DNA from: Neisseria mucosa
Lineage (GTDB): Bacteria; Pseudomonadota; Gammaproteobacteria; Burkholderiales; Neisseriaceae
Assembly: GCF_003044445.1 (NCBI RefSeq)
Contig: NZ_POWX01000011.1
Span: 1 to 64,000 of the forward strand
DNA: 64,000 nt
Direction of reading: 5' to 3'
A model generated the notes under the pieces. That model was given only the letters and a program-made list of their open reading frames with translations, made no database searches and had not been told where the DNA came from. The translations under genes were made by a program, and so were the position numbers. This document shows, one piece after another, positions 1 through 6,496 of the stretch; positions within the stretch are counted from its first letter, which is position 1, and every line of letters begins with the position of its first letter.

Positions 1-62
1 GGGAAGCGGTCGATGTGTTTGGCAATCATGGCTTGTGCGGTTTGCTGGAAGAAGGTGCTCAT
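1..62 (-). CDS. IS1106-like (IS5 family) transposase, N-terminal end only
   Basis: Twenty complete codons of a minus-strand reading frame start at 62 and run off the left edge. The peptide begins MSTFFQQTAQAMIAKHIDRF, which I recognise as the start of the IS1106/IS1655-type transposase of Neisseria (IS5 family, DDE enzyme). The non-coding strip up to about 125 ends in the expected outer sequence of that element. Only the end is visible, so whether the copy is intact cannot be judged. Confidence 0.75.
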   Translation of the reverse strand, partial: MSTFFQQTAQAMIAKHIDRF

Positions 63-125
63 GGAAAATCCCCTAAATGTCTTGGTGGGAATTTAGGGGA
101 TTTTGGGGAATTTTGCAAAGGTCTC
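1..125 (-). mobile_element. Right-hand end of an IS1106-like insertion sequence
   Basis: The element enters from the left edge and its terminus is close to 121-125, where the sequence reads GCAAAGGTCTC. On the other strand this is GAGACCTTTGC, the outer end I associate with IS1106-type elements. From 126 the sequence changes at once to an Rhs coding frame, so the insertion interrupts that gene. A target-site duplication cannot be checked because the other end is outside the window. Confidence 0.7.
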
Positions 126-646
126 AGGACGGTCTGCCGACCCGGCGCACCAATGCGCTGGGCCATACCTTCGGTTACCATTACGACAAAGCCCGCCGCT
201 TGGTCGGCCTCACCAATGAAAACGGTGCGCGCTACCGTTTTGCCTACGACGTCCTCGACCGCCTGATTGCCGAAAGCGGCTTCGACCATAAGCTGACCGG
301 CTACCGCTATAACGCCGGCAACGAGCTGGTCGAGCAGCGCGAATTCGGCGACGATGCTTCCCTCGCCGCCAAACTGATGGCGCAACTGGGCGGACAGCCC
401 GTCCCCAAAAAAGACGCCGCCCCGCTTTCAGACGACCTCGACAGCCAAACCCCGCTGCGGATTACCGAGTTCAAACGCGATGTATTGGGACGCTTAATCC
501 ACACCCTTGCCCGCGATAACGACAAGGTTCAGGAAACCGCTTACCAATACGACCCGAACGGCAACCTCGTCCGCGCCGCCAACCGCCAAAGCATCACCTG
601 CTTCGACTACAACGAAAACGGCCAACTCATTGCCCGGCACCAATGA
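126..646 (+). pseudogene. Rhs / YD-repeat protein fragment, interrupted by the IS
   Basis: An open frame directly after the IS end encodes typical YD-repeat peptides: HTFGYHYDKARRL, YRFAYDVLDRL, TAYQYDPNGNLV and CFDYNENGQLI. Rhs proteins are very large polymorphic toxins whose YD repeats form a shell around a variable C-terminal toxin. Only about 173 residues are left. The N-terminal part is cut off by the insertion sequence, and the frame stops at 644-646 before the conserved core end that normally precedes a toxin domain. This is a non-functional remnant of an Rhs locus. Confidence 0.8.
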
Positions 647-660
647 AAGGTGTCGTCTAA

Positions 661-983
661 AGAAGAGAACGCCCGAAACGGTTTGCCGACAGCCAAAGCG
701 GTTACGGCGCGGAAGAGATTGCCAATGTGCTGGATCAGCTGGCGTTTGCCTACCATTTTTACGGGCACACAGGCGAGGCATACCAGCAGAACTTGGCGGA
801 CAACGGCATCACCCTGTCGGTCAAAATCAAAGAATTGGAATTTGACCGACAGGCAAGTTGTCGGAAGGCTGTATGTTGATTTTGGAAGTGGAACAGAAGA
901 AAGGGGACAAGCAGTTTACGCTTTCGCCTGTGCCGTTAAACGAGATCATTCATTTTATGCAGGACACTTGGCGGTATTGCTGA
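661..983 (+). pseudogene. Degenerate small gene after Rhs, frameshifted
   Basis: Two consecutive frames together read like one protein. Codons from 661 give RFADSQSGYGAEEIANVLDQ and then YHFYGHTGEAYQQNLADNG. After about 840 the sense continues in another frame (MLILEVEQKKGDKQFTLSP) and stops at 981-983. No start codon is available in the first frame, because a stop lies at 658-660. The place directly behind an Rhs fragment would suit an immunity or accessory gene of the toxin locus, but I do not recognise the family. Confidence 0.4.
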
Positions 984-986
984 TGC

Positions 987-1018
987 AAAAAGGACGGATT
1001 GAAAACCCGTCCTTTTGT
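987..1018 (+). terminator. Hairpin terminator after the Rhs remnant region
   Basis: The arms AAAAGGACGG and CCGTCCTTTT enclose a short A-rich loop, and the right arm runs into T residues. This is a standard rho-independent shape, placed just behind the frameshifted gene. Confidence 0.65.
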
Positions 1019-1054
1019 TCTGTCGGCTGTTTTTCAGGCAGCCTGCACTATTCA

Positions 1055-1066
1055 AGGCTACCTGAA
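1055..1066 (+). repeat. Foreign-dialect DNA uptake sequence (AGGCTACCTGAA, eikDUS type)
   Basis: This is an exact copy of the 12-mer that I recall as the Eikenella-type dialect. It follows a hybrid copy, AGGCAGCCTGCA, at 1036-1047. The rest of the chromosome uses AGGTCGTCTGAA, so this spacer probably came from another genus. Confidence 0.6.
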
Positions 1067-1081
1067 AATTCATTTCTAAAA

Positions 1082-1188
1082 TATAGTGGATTAAAATAAA
1101 AATGAGACAAGGCGGCAACGCCCGTCGTGTACAGATAGTACATAAGGGCGTTGGTAACGCCGTATCGTTGCAATTTTAATCCACTATA
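1082..1188. repeat. Correia element (CREE), short form, divergent copy
   Basis: A 107-bp element has ends TATAGTGGATTAA and TTAATCCACTATA. The ends match the other copies in the window. The interior (ACAAGGCGGCAACGCCC and so on) differs clearly from the interior they share, apart from the central ACAGATAGTAC. It lies between the Rhs remnant and the convergent phosphoesterase gene. Confidence 0.8.
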
Positions 1189-1193
1189 AAAGC

Positions 1194-1853
1194 TCATTCA
1201 TTCAATGCTGCCAATCTCGCCCGAACTTTTGCAGCCGCATCTTCCGTGCTGTTGCCGACGATAACATTTTGCTTGTCGTCGAAATACTGAACGGCAGGGA
1301 GGTCGCGCAGGAAGCTGTCAATATCTTGTTCGGTCAGGAAACGGCCGTGCATATCCCAGCCGACATTGAGGGCACGCCCTTTGACGGCGGCCATGCGGTC
1401 GTGCAGATGGCCGTAGAGGTGGTATAGGCCGTGGTGGATGCCGTCCCATTCGTATAAGGGATAGTGGCACAAAATCGCGGTATTGCCGATTTCGGGCAGT
1501 TTGAGCCGCAGGTAATGGCTGGCGGACGAGAGCAACGGATGGCCGTCGGCTTTGCGCGTGTTGAGGAAATGTGCTTCGTTTTGCCGAATCAGGTAGTCGT
1601 GGTTGCCGTAAATCAAATGGTGTTGCCCGTTAAGCCGTTGCAGCACGGCTTCGATGTGTGCGGGCTTTTTGGCAAAGCAGACATCGCCGAGGTTGTACAC
1701 AGTGTCTTGCGGGGTAACGACGCGGTTCCAGCAGTCGATCAGGTATTCGTTCAACTCGTCGGCGTTATCGCTTTGCAGGCGAAATTGCGGGCAGTATCGG
1801 GCGATGTTGGGATGGGAGAAGTGCCAGTCGGCTGTGAAATAGGTTTGAGGCAT
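1194..1853 (-). CDS. Calcineurin-like metallophosphoesterase
   Basis: The 219-residue protein has the complete two-metal signature of the family: D9-x-H11 (ADWHF), G56-D57, G83-N84-H85-D86, H130 and G148-H149-x-H151. These enzymes hydrolyse phosphomono- or diesters; the substrate cannot be told from sequence. No signal peptide is seen, so it is probably cytoplasmic. The gene ends 5 bp from a Correia element. Its start is 113 bp downstream of the preceding gene, with a terminator-like hairpin between them, so it is probably transcribed separately. It is one of three phosphoesterase genes within 6.2 kb. Confidence 0.85.
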   Translation of the reverse strand: MPQTYFTADWHFSHPNIARYCPQFRLQSDNADELNEYLIDCWNRVVTPQDTVYNLGDVCFAKKPAHIEAVLQRLNGQHHLIYGNHDYLIRQNEAHFLNTRKADGHPLLSSASHYLRLKLPEIGNTAILCHYPLYEWDGIHHGLYHLYGHLHDRMAAVKGRALNVGWDMHGRFLTEQDIDSFLRDLPAVQYFDDKQNVIVGNSTEDAAAKVRARLAALNE

Positions 1854-1893
1854 GGGATACTCGGTTTCTGGTCATCTGACAATGAAAAATAAG

Positions 1894-1960
1894 GTGCAGG
1901 CTGCTTTAGAGGTCGTCTGAAACGGAGTTGGGGCGATAAAAAGCAGCCTGCACTTTTTTT
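1894..1960. terminator. Hairpin made of inverted AAGCAGCCTGCA uptake sequences
   Basis: The arms GTGCAGGCTGCTTT (1894-1907) and AAAGCAGCCTGCAC (1940-1953) pair perfectly and are followed by seven T residues. Each arm contains an exact AAGCAGCCTGCA, the king3DUS dialect as I recall it. The loop carries one AGGTCGTCTGAA (1910-1921), the resident dialect. T-rich flanks on both sides suggest termination in both directions. Confidence 0.7.
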
Positions 1961-1966
1961 GCCCGC

Positions 1967-2815
1967 CTATCTGCCGGTCAATACCAACCGTTGGCAGAAG
2001 GCTTCCCAATCGGCAAGGGGCACAACGCGTTTGCCGTCTGCTAACCGGTGCACATCGGAAGCGCAGGCGGTGTGCCAATAGGTGTAAAACGGTAGTTTGG
2101 CGATGTCGGCTTCCAATACGGCAGGAGCGTTATTTTGTCCTGGCGTATGCACAATCGGCAGGCCGAAATAGCTGTATTGGCCGTCTACGGCTTGGTTGTC
2201 TGTGTGGTCGGTTTGGCAGCGGTGTTTACCGGTACGGACAAACCGGCGGCAGAATGCGTTCCAATCGTGCAGAAATACGGCGGCTTGCCCGTCTATCAGG
2301 TTTTGGGCGGAACCGATGCTGCTGTCCCGCCAAAACGGGTAGAACGGCAATTCGGCGATGTGGTGCTCCATGACGACCGGACAATCGCCCTGTCCTGCCG
2401 GCCGCATTACCGGAACGCCGAAACAGGCGGTTTCAGGCAAGGCATGTGCAGGCTGCATGAAGGTGTTTTGCAGGATAACGGCCGCTTCTGCAGGGTCAAT
2501 ACCCAAACTGTCTATGGCAGGCTGCAAGGTTGCAGGCAGGTCGCAAAAGCAGCCTGCACCTTCCGGCAGGCAGTACACCGAGTTGTGCGTATGGGCCAGC
2601 GGTGCCGCCCATAGGGTAACGGGCGAGGTGCGGATTCGGCTGCCTGCGGTAAAACGTCCCGAACCATCTTGGACGACTGTGCCGTACACCACGGCATACT
2701 CGGATTTGCCGGGCGTGTGGTGGCGCGTGAAGGTCCAGTCGGTAAGCTTGCAGGAGATGAGGGTGCCGTCGTGGAAATGTTCGGATGGGATGGGGTTGGC
2801 GGGGGTGTTGGGCAT
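1967..2815 (-). CDS. Uncharacterised protein with a duplicated ~65-residue C-terminal domain
   Basis: The protein has 282 residues. The first ~115 (LTDWTF..., then GRFTAGSRIRTSPV and NSVYCLPEG) recall small phage-type proteins with a G-x-V-x-DGRF-x-G-x-x-I-x-TS pattern; this is a memory-based resemblance only. Residues 131-196 and 216-281 are two copies of one domain, sharing FG-P, the block I-A-LPFY, DG and DW-AFC-R-V-TG. The gene starts 33 bp behind the ATPase gene and is probably cotranscribed with it. An exact AAGCAGCCTGCA lies inside it at 2547-2558. Function unknown. Confidence 0.7.
   Translation of the reverse strand: MPNTPANPIPSEHFHDGTLISCKLTDWTFTRHHTPGKSEYAVVYGTVVQDGSGRFTAGSRIRTSPVTLWAAPLAHTHNSVYCLPEGAGCFCDLPATLQPAIDSLGIDPAEAAVILQNTFMQPAHALPETACFGVPVMRPAGQGDCPVVMEHHIAELPFYPFWRDSSIGSAQNLIDGQAAVFLHDWNAFCRRFVRTGKHRCQTDHTDNQAVDGQYSYFGLPIVHTPGQNNAPAVLEADIAKLPFYTYWHTACASDVHRLADGKRVVPLADWEAFCQRLVLTGR
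2547..2558 (+). repeat. Foreign-dialect DNA uptake sequence (AAGCAGCCTGCA, king3DUS type)
   Basis: This exact 12-mer lies within the duplicated-domain gene. It suggests that the gene evolved in a Kingella-like genome. Confidence 0.55.
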
Positions 2816-2837
2816 GGTTCATTCCTTGAAGGGCGGT

Positions 2838-2849
2838 TTCAGGTAGCCT
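2838..2849 (-). repeat. Foreign-dialect DNA uptake sequence (eikDUS type, reverse)
   Basis: TTCAGGTAGCCT, the reverse complement of AGGCTACCTGAA, sits in the 33-bp gap between the ATPase gene and the duplicated-domain gene and touches the ATPase stop codon. Confidence 0.6.
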
Positions 2850-4078
2850 CAAACATAGGCCGCAGGCACGGCAACCAAATTCTCCGCCAACCAGATTTTT
2901 TGCGGGTACTGGTTGATGATCGTGCCGTGGGCGATGCCCAATTCGTTTGCCGGCAGCGTGTTGCGCAGCAGGTTGAAAGCGGCGGCCATTTTTTTATTGG
3001 GATTGGCGGTGGCTTTGATTTCAACGGGGTACAGCATCTGCTGGTGTTCGATCAGTAGGTCGATTTCTTTTTGATTGGTGTCGCGGTAAAAATAAATCGG
3101 CGGTTCTTGGCCTTGGTTGTGGAAGGATTTGATGATTTCGCCCACGACAAAAGTTTCAAAAAACTGCCCGCTCTTGGCTCCGTTTTGAATGGTTTCCGGC
3201 GTCAGCCATTTGGTCAGGTAGGCCATCAGACCGGTGTTCAGCATATAGACTTTCGAGGTTTTGATGGCGCGTTTGAGGTGGTTGTTGCCATAGGGTTGCA
3301 GCAGATAGACGATGCCCGATGTTTGCAGCACGGTGAGCCAACGCTTGACGGTATCCACCGATACGCCGATTTCCTGGGCCACGCTGCTGTAATTCAATAA
3401 TTCCCCGCTGCGGGCTGCAATAGCAATCATGAACCGAGTGAAATTGCCGCTGCTGCCTACATTGACCAATTGGCGCACGTCGCGTTCGATATAGGTGGCG
3501 ACATACGACGCATAGTAAACCTGCCAGTCGGTTTCGGGCTGCTCGTATAAGCGCGGCATATCGCCGCGGTGGATAATCTGCCAGATATTTTCGTGTTCGG
3601 GCAAACTGGATACGGGGTTTCGGTCGGCCAAATAGCCTTCGTCCGGCACAAAGGCCGTCTGAAAATCATCGCCGCGCATTTCGCGCCACGACAATCCGTT
3701 TAATTTCAATACCGCAATGCGCCCGGCCAGGCTTTCGCTGACGTTTTGCATCAACTCAAAAGCCTGCGAATCGGACAGCAGATACAGGCCGTTCTGCTTG
3801 CGCCGGTCTATATCCATTTTCACCTGGGGGAACAGCTCGGGGGCGTATTGGACTTCGTCCACAATCAGCGGCGGCGTGTGGTTCAATAAAAACAGTTGCG
3901 GCTCGTTTTTGGCTTGGTCGAGCAGCAAGGGATCGTCTAAGGTAAGGTATCCGTATTCGGGCGCAATGTGCTGAAGCAGCGTGGATTTGCCGACCTGCCG
4001 CGCACCAGTCAGCAACACGGCGGGAAATTGGGCGGACAGCTTTTGCAGAACGGGTTGCAGGTGACGTGGGTAATACAT
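2849..4078 (-). CDS. AAA_14 / DUF4143 family ATPase
   Basis: The 409-residue protein has a Walker A motif GARQVGKST (residues 25-33) and a Walker B LIVDEVQ (71-77). A winged-helix region follows (YSSVAQEIGVSVDTVKRWL), then a C-terminal DUF4143 part with EIDLLIEH...PVEIKA, which resembles the PD-(D/E)xK nuclease fold. The family is common in accessory regions; members are predicted ATPases with a DNA-binding or nuclease-like tail and no settled function. The start is immediately downstream of a palindromic element. An exact AGGCCGTCTGAA (AG-DUS, a third dialect) lies inside at 3652-3663. Confidence 0.85.
   Translation of the reverse strand: MYYPRHLQPVLQKLSAQFPAVLLTGARQVGKSTLLQHIAPEYGYLTLDDPLLLDQAKNEPQLFLLNHTPPLIVDEVQYAPELFPQVKMDIDRRKQNGLYLLSDSQAFELMQNVSESLAGRIAVLKLNGLSWREMRGDDFQTAFVPDEGYLADRNPVSSLPEHENIWQIIHRGDMPRLYEQPETDWQVYYASYVATYIERDVRQLVNVGSSGNFTRFMIAIAARSGELLNYSSVAQEIGVSVDTVKRWLTVLQTSGIVYLLQPYGNNHLKRAIKTSKVYMLNTGLMAYLTKWLTPETIQNGAKSGQFFETFVVGEIIKSFHNQGQEPPIYFYRDTNQKEIDLLIEHQQMLYPVEIKATANPNKKMAAAFNLLRNTLPANELGIAHGTIINQYPQKIWLAENLVAVPAAYV
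3652..3663 (+). repeat. DNA uptake sequence of AG-DUS dialect (AGGCCGTCTGAA)
   Basis: An exact match inside the ATPase gene. It differs by one base (C for T at position 4) from the resident AGGTCGTCTGAA. It could be exchange with another Neisseria or a simple mutation. Confidence 0.5.
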
Positions 4079-4086
4079 AACAAAAT

Positions 4087-4128
4087 CCAGTTTAATTTAA
4101 GACATAATCTTAGGTTAAACTGGGTTTT
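4087..4128. promoter_or_regulatory. Palindromic element just upstream of the ATPase gene
   Basis: The arms CCAGTTTAA (4087-4095) and TTAAACTGG (4115-4123) enclose a second, imperfect pairing (TTTAAGA / TCTTAGG) and a five-base loop, with T residues on the right. The left arm is 8 bases from the ATPase start. The right arm supplies the stop codon of the phosphoesterase fragment. A related element sits at 5808-5866 in the same arrangement. It could be a leader hairpin, an operator or a small mobile element. Confidence 0.5.
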
Positions 4129-4351
4129 TGCGCAATACTTCTTGATTTTGTGTGGTGATGATGCCGTAGGCTGCACCGCGAAACAGCCGCCATATACACT
4201 CCTCGTTATACAGGCGGACATAGTCCTCGGGTGTGATGCGCCACTCATTCTGGCTGTTGGGCAGGTCATCAACAATGGAGACCGGGCTGCATGAAACGGT
4301 AGATTCTCCAGCTGTACAAAAGTTACGTAAAGAGTTGACATCATTGAGCAA
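4115..4351 (-). pseudogene. Fragment of a calcineurin-like phosphoesterase
   Basis: Within this 78-codon frame, DLPNSQNEWRITPEDYVRLY and NEECIW match the end of the phosphoesterase at 5865-6347 (YLPNSQNERRITPEDYVRLY, NEEWAW). No metal-binding motif remains. The residues before the match are unrelated to the family, and the tail after it ends at a stop within the right arm of the palindrome at 4087-4123. This is a remnant of a duplicated gene. Confidence 0.7.
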
Positions 4352-4380
4352 TCAGCGAGAACAACAGGAAGTAGCTGCTG

Positions 4381-4545
4381 ATGGTGACGCCTACAGGTAC
4401 GCTACCCAGACTGAAAAAGAACCGCTCGTTCCAGTTAGGCAAGCTGACCGACAAAGGCACGTCTGTACAACTGCTGAAACTAGAACATGCTCTTTCGCAG
4501 CTACAGAGCATTTTTGACGTGGTTCAGATGGCGCCAAGGGGGTGA
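4381..4545 (+). CDS. Small hypothetical protein (54 aa)
   Basis: The frame ATG-GTG-ACG... encodes MVTPTGTLPRLKKNRSFQLG followed by an amphipathic stretch, LLKLEHALSQLQSIFDVVQM. The basic N-terminus and amphipathic helix look like a real small protein. It ends 4 bp before the next frame, which suggests coupled translation. No family recognised; small size and island context would fit a phage-type gene. Confidence 0.35.
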   Translation: MVTPTGTLPRLKKNRSFQLGKLTDKGTSVQLLKLEHALSQLQSIFDVVQMAPRG

Positions 4546-4549
4546 GCTT

Positions 4550-4801
4550 ATGGAGTACGGCACACAAGCCTCCCTGCTTCAACCAAACTCAACAGAACAG
4601 CAACGGATACTACGTTCGATCTGTGTCGACATCAATGTAGTCTTGGAAACGGTACAAGGAACCCAAAATCCTTCCCATAATCTACTACACCCAGCCAAAG
4701 ATATTCAGTCCCGTCCTTCCCAAACGCCATCGGTATCTCGACCCCCAACTACAACCCTGACGACTATTGGTGGAATCAATATTAACCAAACCGCCAGCTA
4801 A
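4550..4801 (+). CDS. Small hypothetical protein (83 aa)
   Basis: The ATG at 4550 follows the ribosome-binding sequence AAGGGGGTGA, which overlaps the stop of the preceding small gene. The product starts MEYGTQASLLQPNSTEQQRI and has a Ser/Pro/Thr-rich second half ending GGININQTAS. No membrane segment and no family recognised. A terminator follows directly, which supports a two-gene unit with 4381-4545. Confidence 0.4.
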   Translation: MEYGTQASLLQPNSTEQQRILRSICVDINVVLETVQGTQNPSHNLLHPAKDIQSRPSQTPSVSRPPTTTLTTIGGININQTAS

Positions 4802-4808
4802 TAAAACA

Positions 4809-4839
4809 AGCCGCCCTGATTTGGGTGGCCTTTTTGTCA
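4809..4839 (+). terminator. Hairpin terminator after two small genes
   Basis: GCCGCCC and GGGTGGC pair around a short loop and are followed by a run of five T. It lies 8 bp behind the stop of the 83-residue frame. Confidence 0.7.
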
Positions 4840-5021
4840 TCGGGTGGAGAGATACATCTCACGAATCTGCTCTTAGGTGGGTTTGGTTAAACCCCATGGT
4901 CATTGACACAGTGCAGGATGAATTTATTGCTTCGGCAAACATAACGCTCCATCCACCAACTTGCATATATTTCCATGTCGGCGTATTCGACCATTTCCCT
5001 TTTTATCATCAGCCCACCTAC

Positions 5022-5287
5022 CAACCCGACAGCCATCGAGCCAAACCCGATGGGAGAAAACAAGCTTCGCCCTCGCTCGGTTGAGACCGAGCTCAGAGTA
5101 TGCCGACGGGCTTCTTATCGAATCCCGTCTCGCCAACCCGACGGCCATCGGTTCAACCCCGATGGAAGAAAACCAGCTTCGCCCTCGCTCGGTTGAGACC
5201 GAGCTCAGATTATACCGACGGGCTTCATACCGAATCCCATCTCGCCAACCCAAAGGCCATCGTGTCAAACCCGATGGAAGAAAACCA
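5022..5287. repeat. Tandem direct repeat, 112-bp unit, about 2.4 copies
   Basis: Units start at 5022, 5134 and 5246, exactly 112 bp apart, each beginning with CAACCC. Each of the two full units contains the palindrome GCTCGGTTGAGACCGAGC and the phrases CTTCGCCCTCGCTCGG and CCGACGGGCTTC. The unit length is not a multiple of three and all frames are short, so the array is not coding. The spacing of a strong hairpin once per unit is regular. Confidence 0.85.
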
Positions 5288-5289
5288 TT

Positions 5290-5522
5290 TCAAAATTCCA
5301 AAATCACCGATGTATATATACTATATATGATATATATATTCTTATAATAGGTATTTATATTATATATATAAATATAAGTATGCGCTTTAAACAAAAAAAG
5401 CAATCTCTATAACACATCTTAACTCCACTTTCCCCAGACCTATAATTTCAAAAAATTTGGGAGGTAAAACAATAAAAGTTTTACCTCCCGAGAAAAATTT
5501 TTCCGGAATCTTCATATATCGC
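5290..5522. other. AT-rich non-coding stretch with a perfect hairpin
   Basis: 5300-5380 is almost pure alternating TA. At 5458-5489 the arms GGGAGGTAAAAC and GTTTTACCTCCC pair perfectly over 12 bp around an A-rich loop, followed by GAGAAAAATTTTTCC. No gene is seen here. The hairpin could terminate the minus-strand gene that ends at 5523 or plus-strand transcripts. Confidence 0.5.
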
Positions 5523-5800
5523 TCATATTTTTTCAGAGTCTCTTCCTCCAAACGGTCGAGCAACAGTGAGCACATAACCAGTCACCAGCCGCGCCTGCCC
5601 TTCCAGCTGCGTATCAATCGCCATATCCTCGCGAACCATCAGTAGGTGCATGACAAAATCGTAGTGCCATTCGCTGTTGTGGTGGATGCTGTATTCCAGA
5701 CTGCCTGAAACGGTTTGCCCGTCTTCGGCCAGCACAAGGTTAAATTCAGCTGTGGCGTTTTCCAGCGGGTAGATGGCGAGGTTTTGATTTTTTCGGACAT
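5523..5800 (-). pseudogene. Small hypothetical protein, frame broken in an A6 tract
   Basis: A coding-like frame gives NLAIYPLENATAEFNLVLAE, then SGSLEYSIHHNSEWHYDFVM and so on, but has no start codon. A good ATG at 5798-5800 begins MSEK in another frame. The two join if the A6 run (T6 on the plus strand at 5788-5793) is read as A7. That points to a slipped homopolymer: a mutation, a phase-variable switch or a sequence error. The full protein would have about 91 residues. Family unknown. It lies behind the truncated phosphoesterase. Confidence 0.5.
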
Positions 5801-5807
5801 AAGAAAA

Positions 5808-5866
5808 GCCTTTAAACGTTGATTAACCCTAAGATAAAGAGTAGGTTTAATTGTCGTTTAAAGGCT
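5808..5866. promoter_or_regulatory. Palindromic element behind a truncated phosphoesterase
   Basis: The arms AGCCTTTAAACG (5808-5819) and CGTTTAAAGGCT (5855-5866) are perfect inverted repeats, with a weaker inner pairing (TTAACCCTA / TAGGTTTAA). The right arm contains the stop codon of the phosphoesterase at 5865-6347. The left arm is 7 bases from the ATG of the next gene. The inner part resembles that of the element at 4087-4123. Confidence 0.5.
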
Positions 5867-6347
5867 AGGGGGAAAACCGCTGTATCCATGCCCATTCTTC
5901 GTTGTACAGGCGGACATAGTCCTCAGGCGTGATGCGCCGCTCGTTTTGGCTGTTGGGCAGGTAATCAAAAATATAGGCGAAATCGGCCACGGAAACCTGC
6001 GCCAGATTGCAGTTTTGCTCAAACTGTTTGGCGCTGACTTGGTGCTGCCTGAAATTGCTGAACAGCGTGCCGCCGACAAAGGTCCAGCCGTTGATTTGCA
6101 CGGTTTTGCCCGCGCGCAGATAAGGTTCGTCGCGCAATTGCAGGCGCACATCGCTCATGTTTTCATGATAATAATCGTGATTGCCAAGCACAAAAACATA
6201 GGGCTTGCCCGCCTCGTTGCAGGCTGCCTGAAACTGCCGCATGGCGGCCAAACCGTTGCCGAAATCGCCGGCGTGGGCAATCACATCGGCTTCGGGATGA
6301 AGGGCATAGGGGCTGCCGTGGGTGTCAGAAAGGAGCTGTATTTTCAT
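5865..6347 (-). CDS. Calcineurin-like phosphoesterase, C-terminally truncated
   Basis: The protein has 160 residues with D8-x-H10 (LSDTHG), G27-D28 and GNHDYY (N56, H57), so the N-terminal half of the two-metal site is present. The distal histidines and the final G-H-x-H of the family are missing, because the frame stops (TAG) inside the inverted repeat at 5855-5866. Full-length relatives usually have about 240-280 residues. It is probably inactive. An exact AGGCTGCCTGAA (simDUS type) lies inside at 6231-6242. The start MKIQLLSDTHG is preceded by the purine-rich CTGAC...AG leader of an ordinary start. Confidence 0.75.
   Translation of the reverse strand: MKIQLLSDTHGSPYALHPEADVIAHAGDFGNGLAAMRQFQAACNEAGKPYVFVLGNHDYYHENMSDVRLQLRDEPYLRAGKTVQINGWTFVGGTLFSNFRQHQVSAKQFEQNCNLAQVSVADFAYIFDYLPNSQNERRITPEDYVRLYNEEWAWIQRFSP
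6231..6242 (+). repeat. Foreign-dialect DNA uptake sequence (AGGCTGCCTGAA, simDUS type)
   Basis: This exact 12-mer within the truncated phosphoesterase gene is the dialect I recall for Simonsiella-type genomes. Confidence 0.55.
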
Positions 6348-6496
6348 ATAGATATGGTTTCAGGTAGGCTGCAACGGGAGATGGGAAACGGTTCGCCGGT
6401 ATTGTATCATTCCATCTGAAACCGTTTGACACGATTGGCGCCGAGTATCGGCGTTGATGGTTCACGCTCATCAATCATTCATAGAAAGTCCTCTTA

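Noticed and set aside
4233..4517. 94-codon plus-strand frame overlapping the phosphoesterase fragment
   Set aside because: It starts in the antisense of the fragment, and its second half is out of frame with the better-supported 54-residue gene at 4381-4545.
5022..5287. 112-bp repeats as a CRISPR array
   Set aside because: The units are direct tandem copies without unique spacers, and no cas genes are present in the window.
4924..5347. Frames of 73-128 codons through the repeat array
   Set aside because: They arise in several frames and both strands at once from the same repeat, as expected for a GC-rich tandem repeat without coding function.
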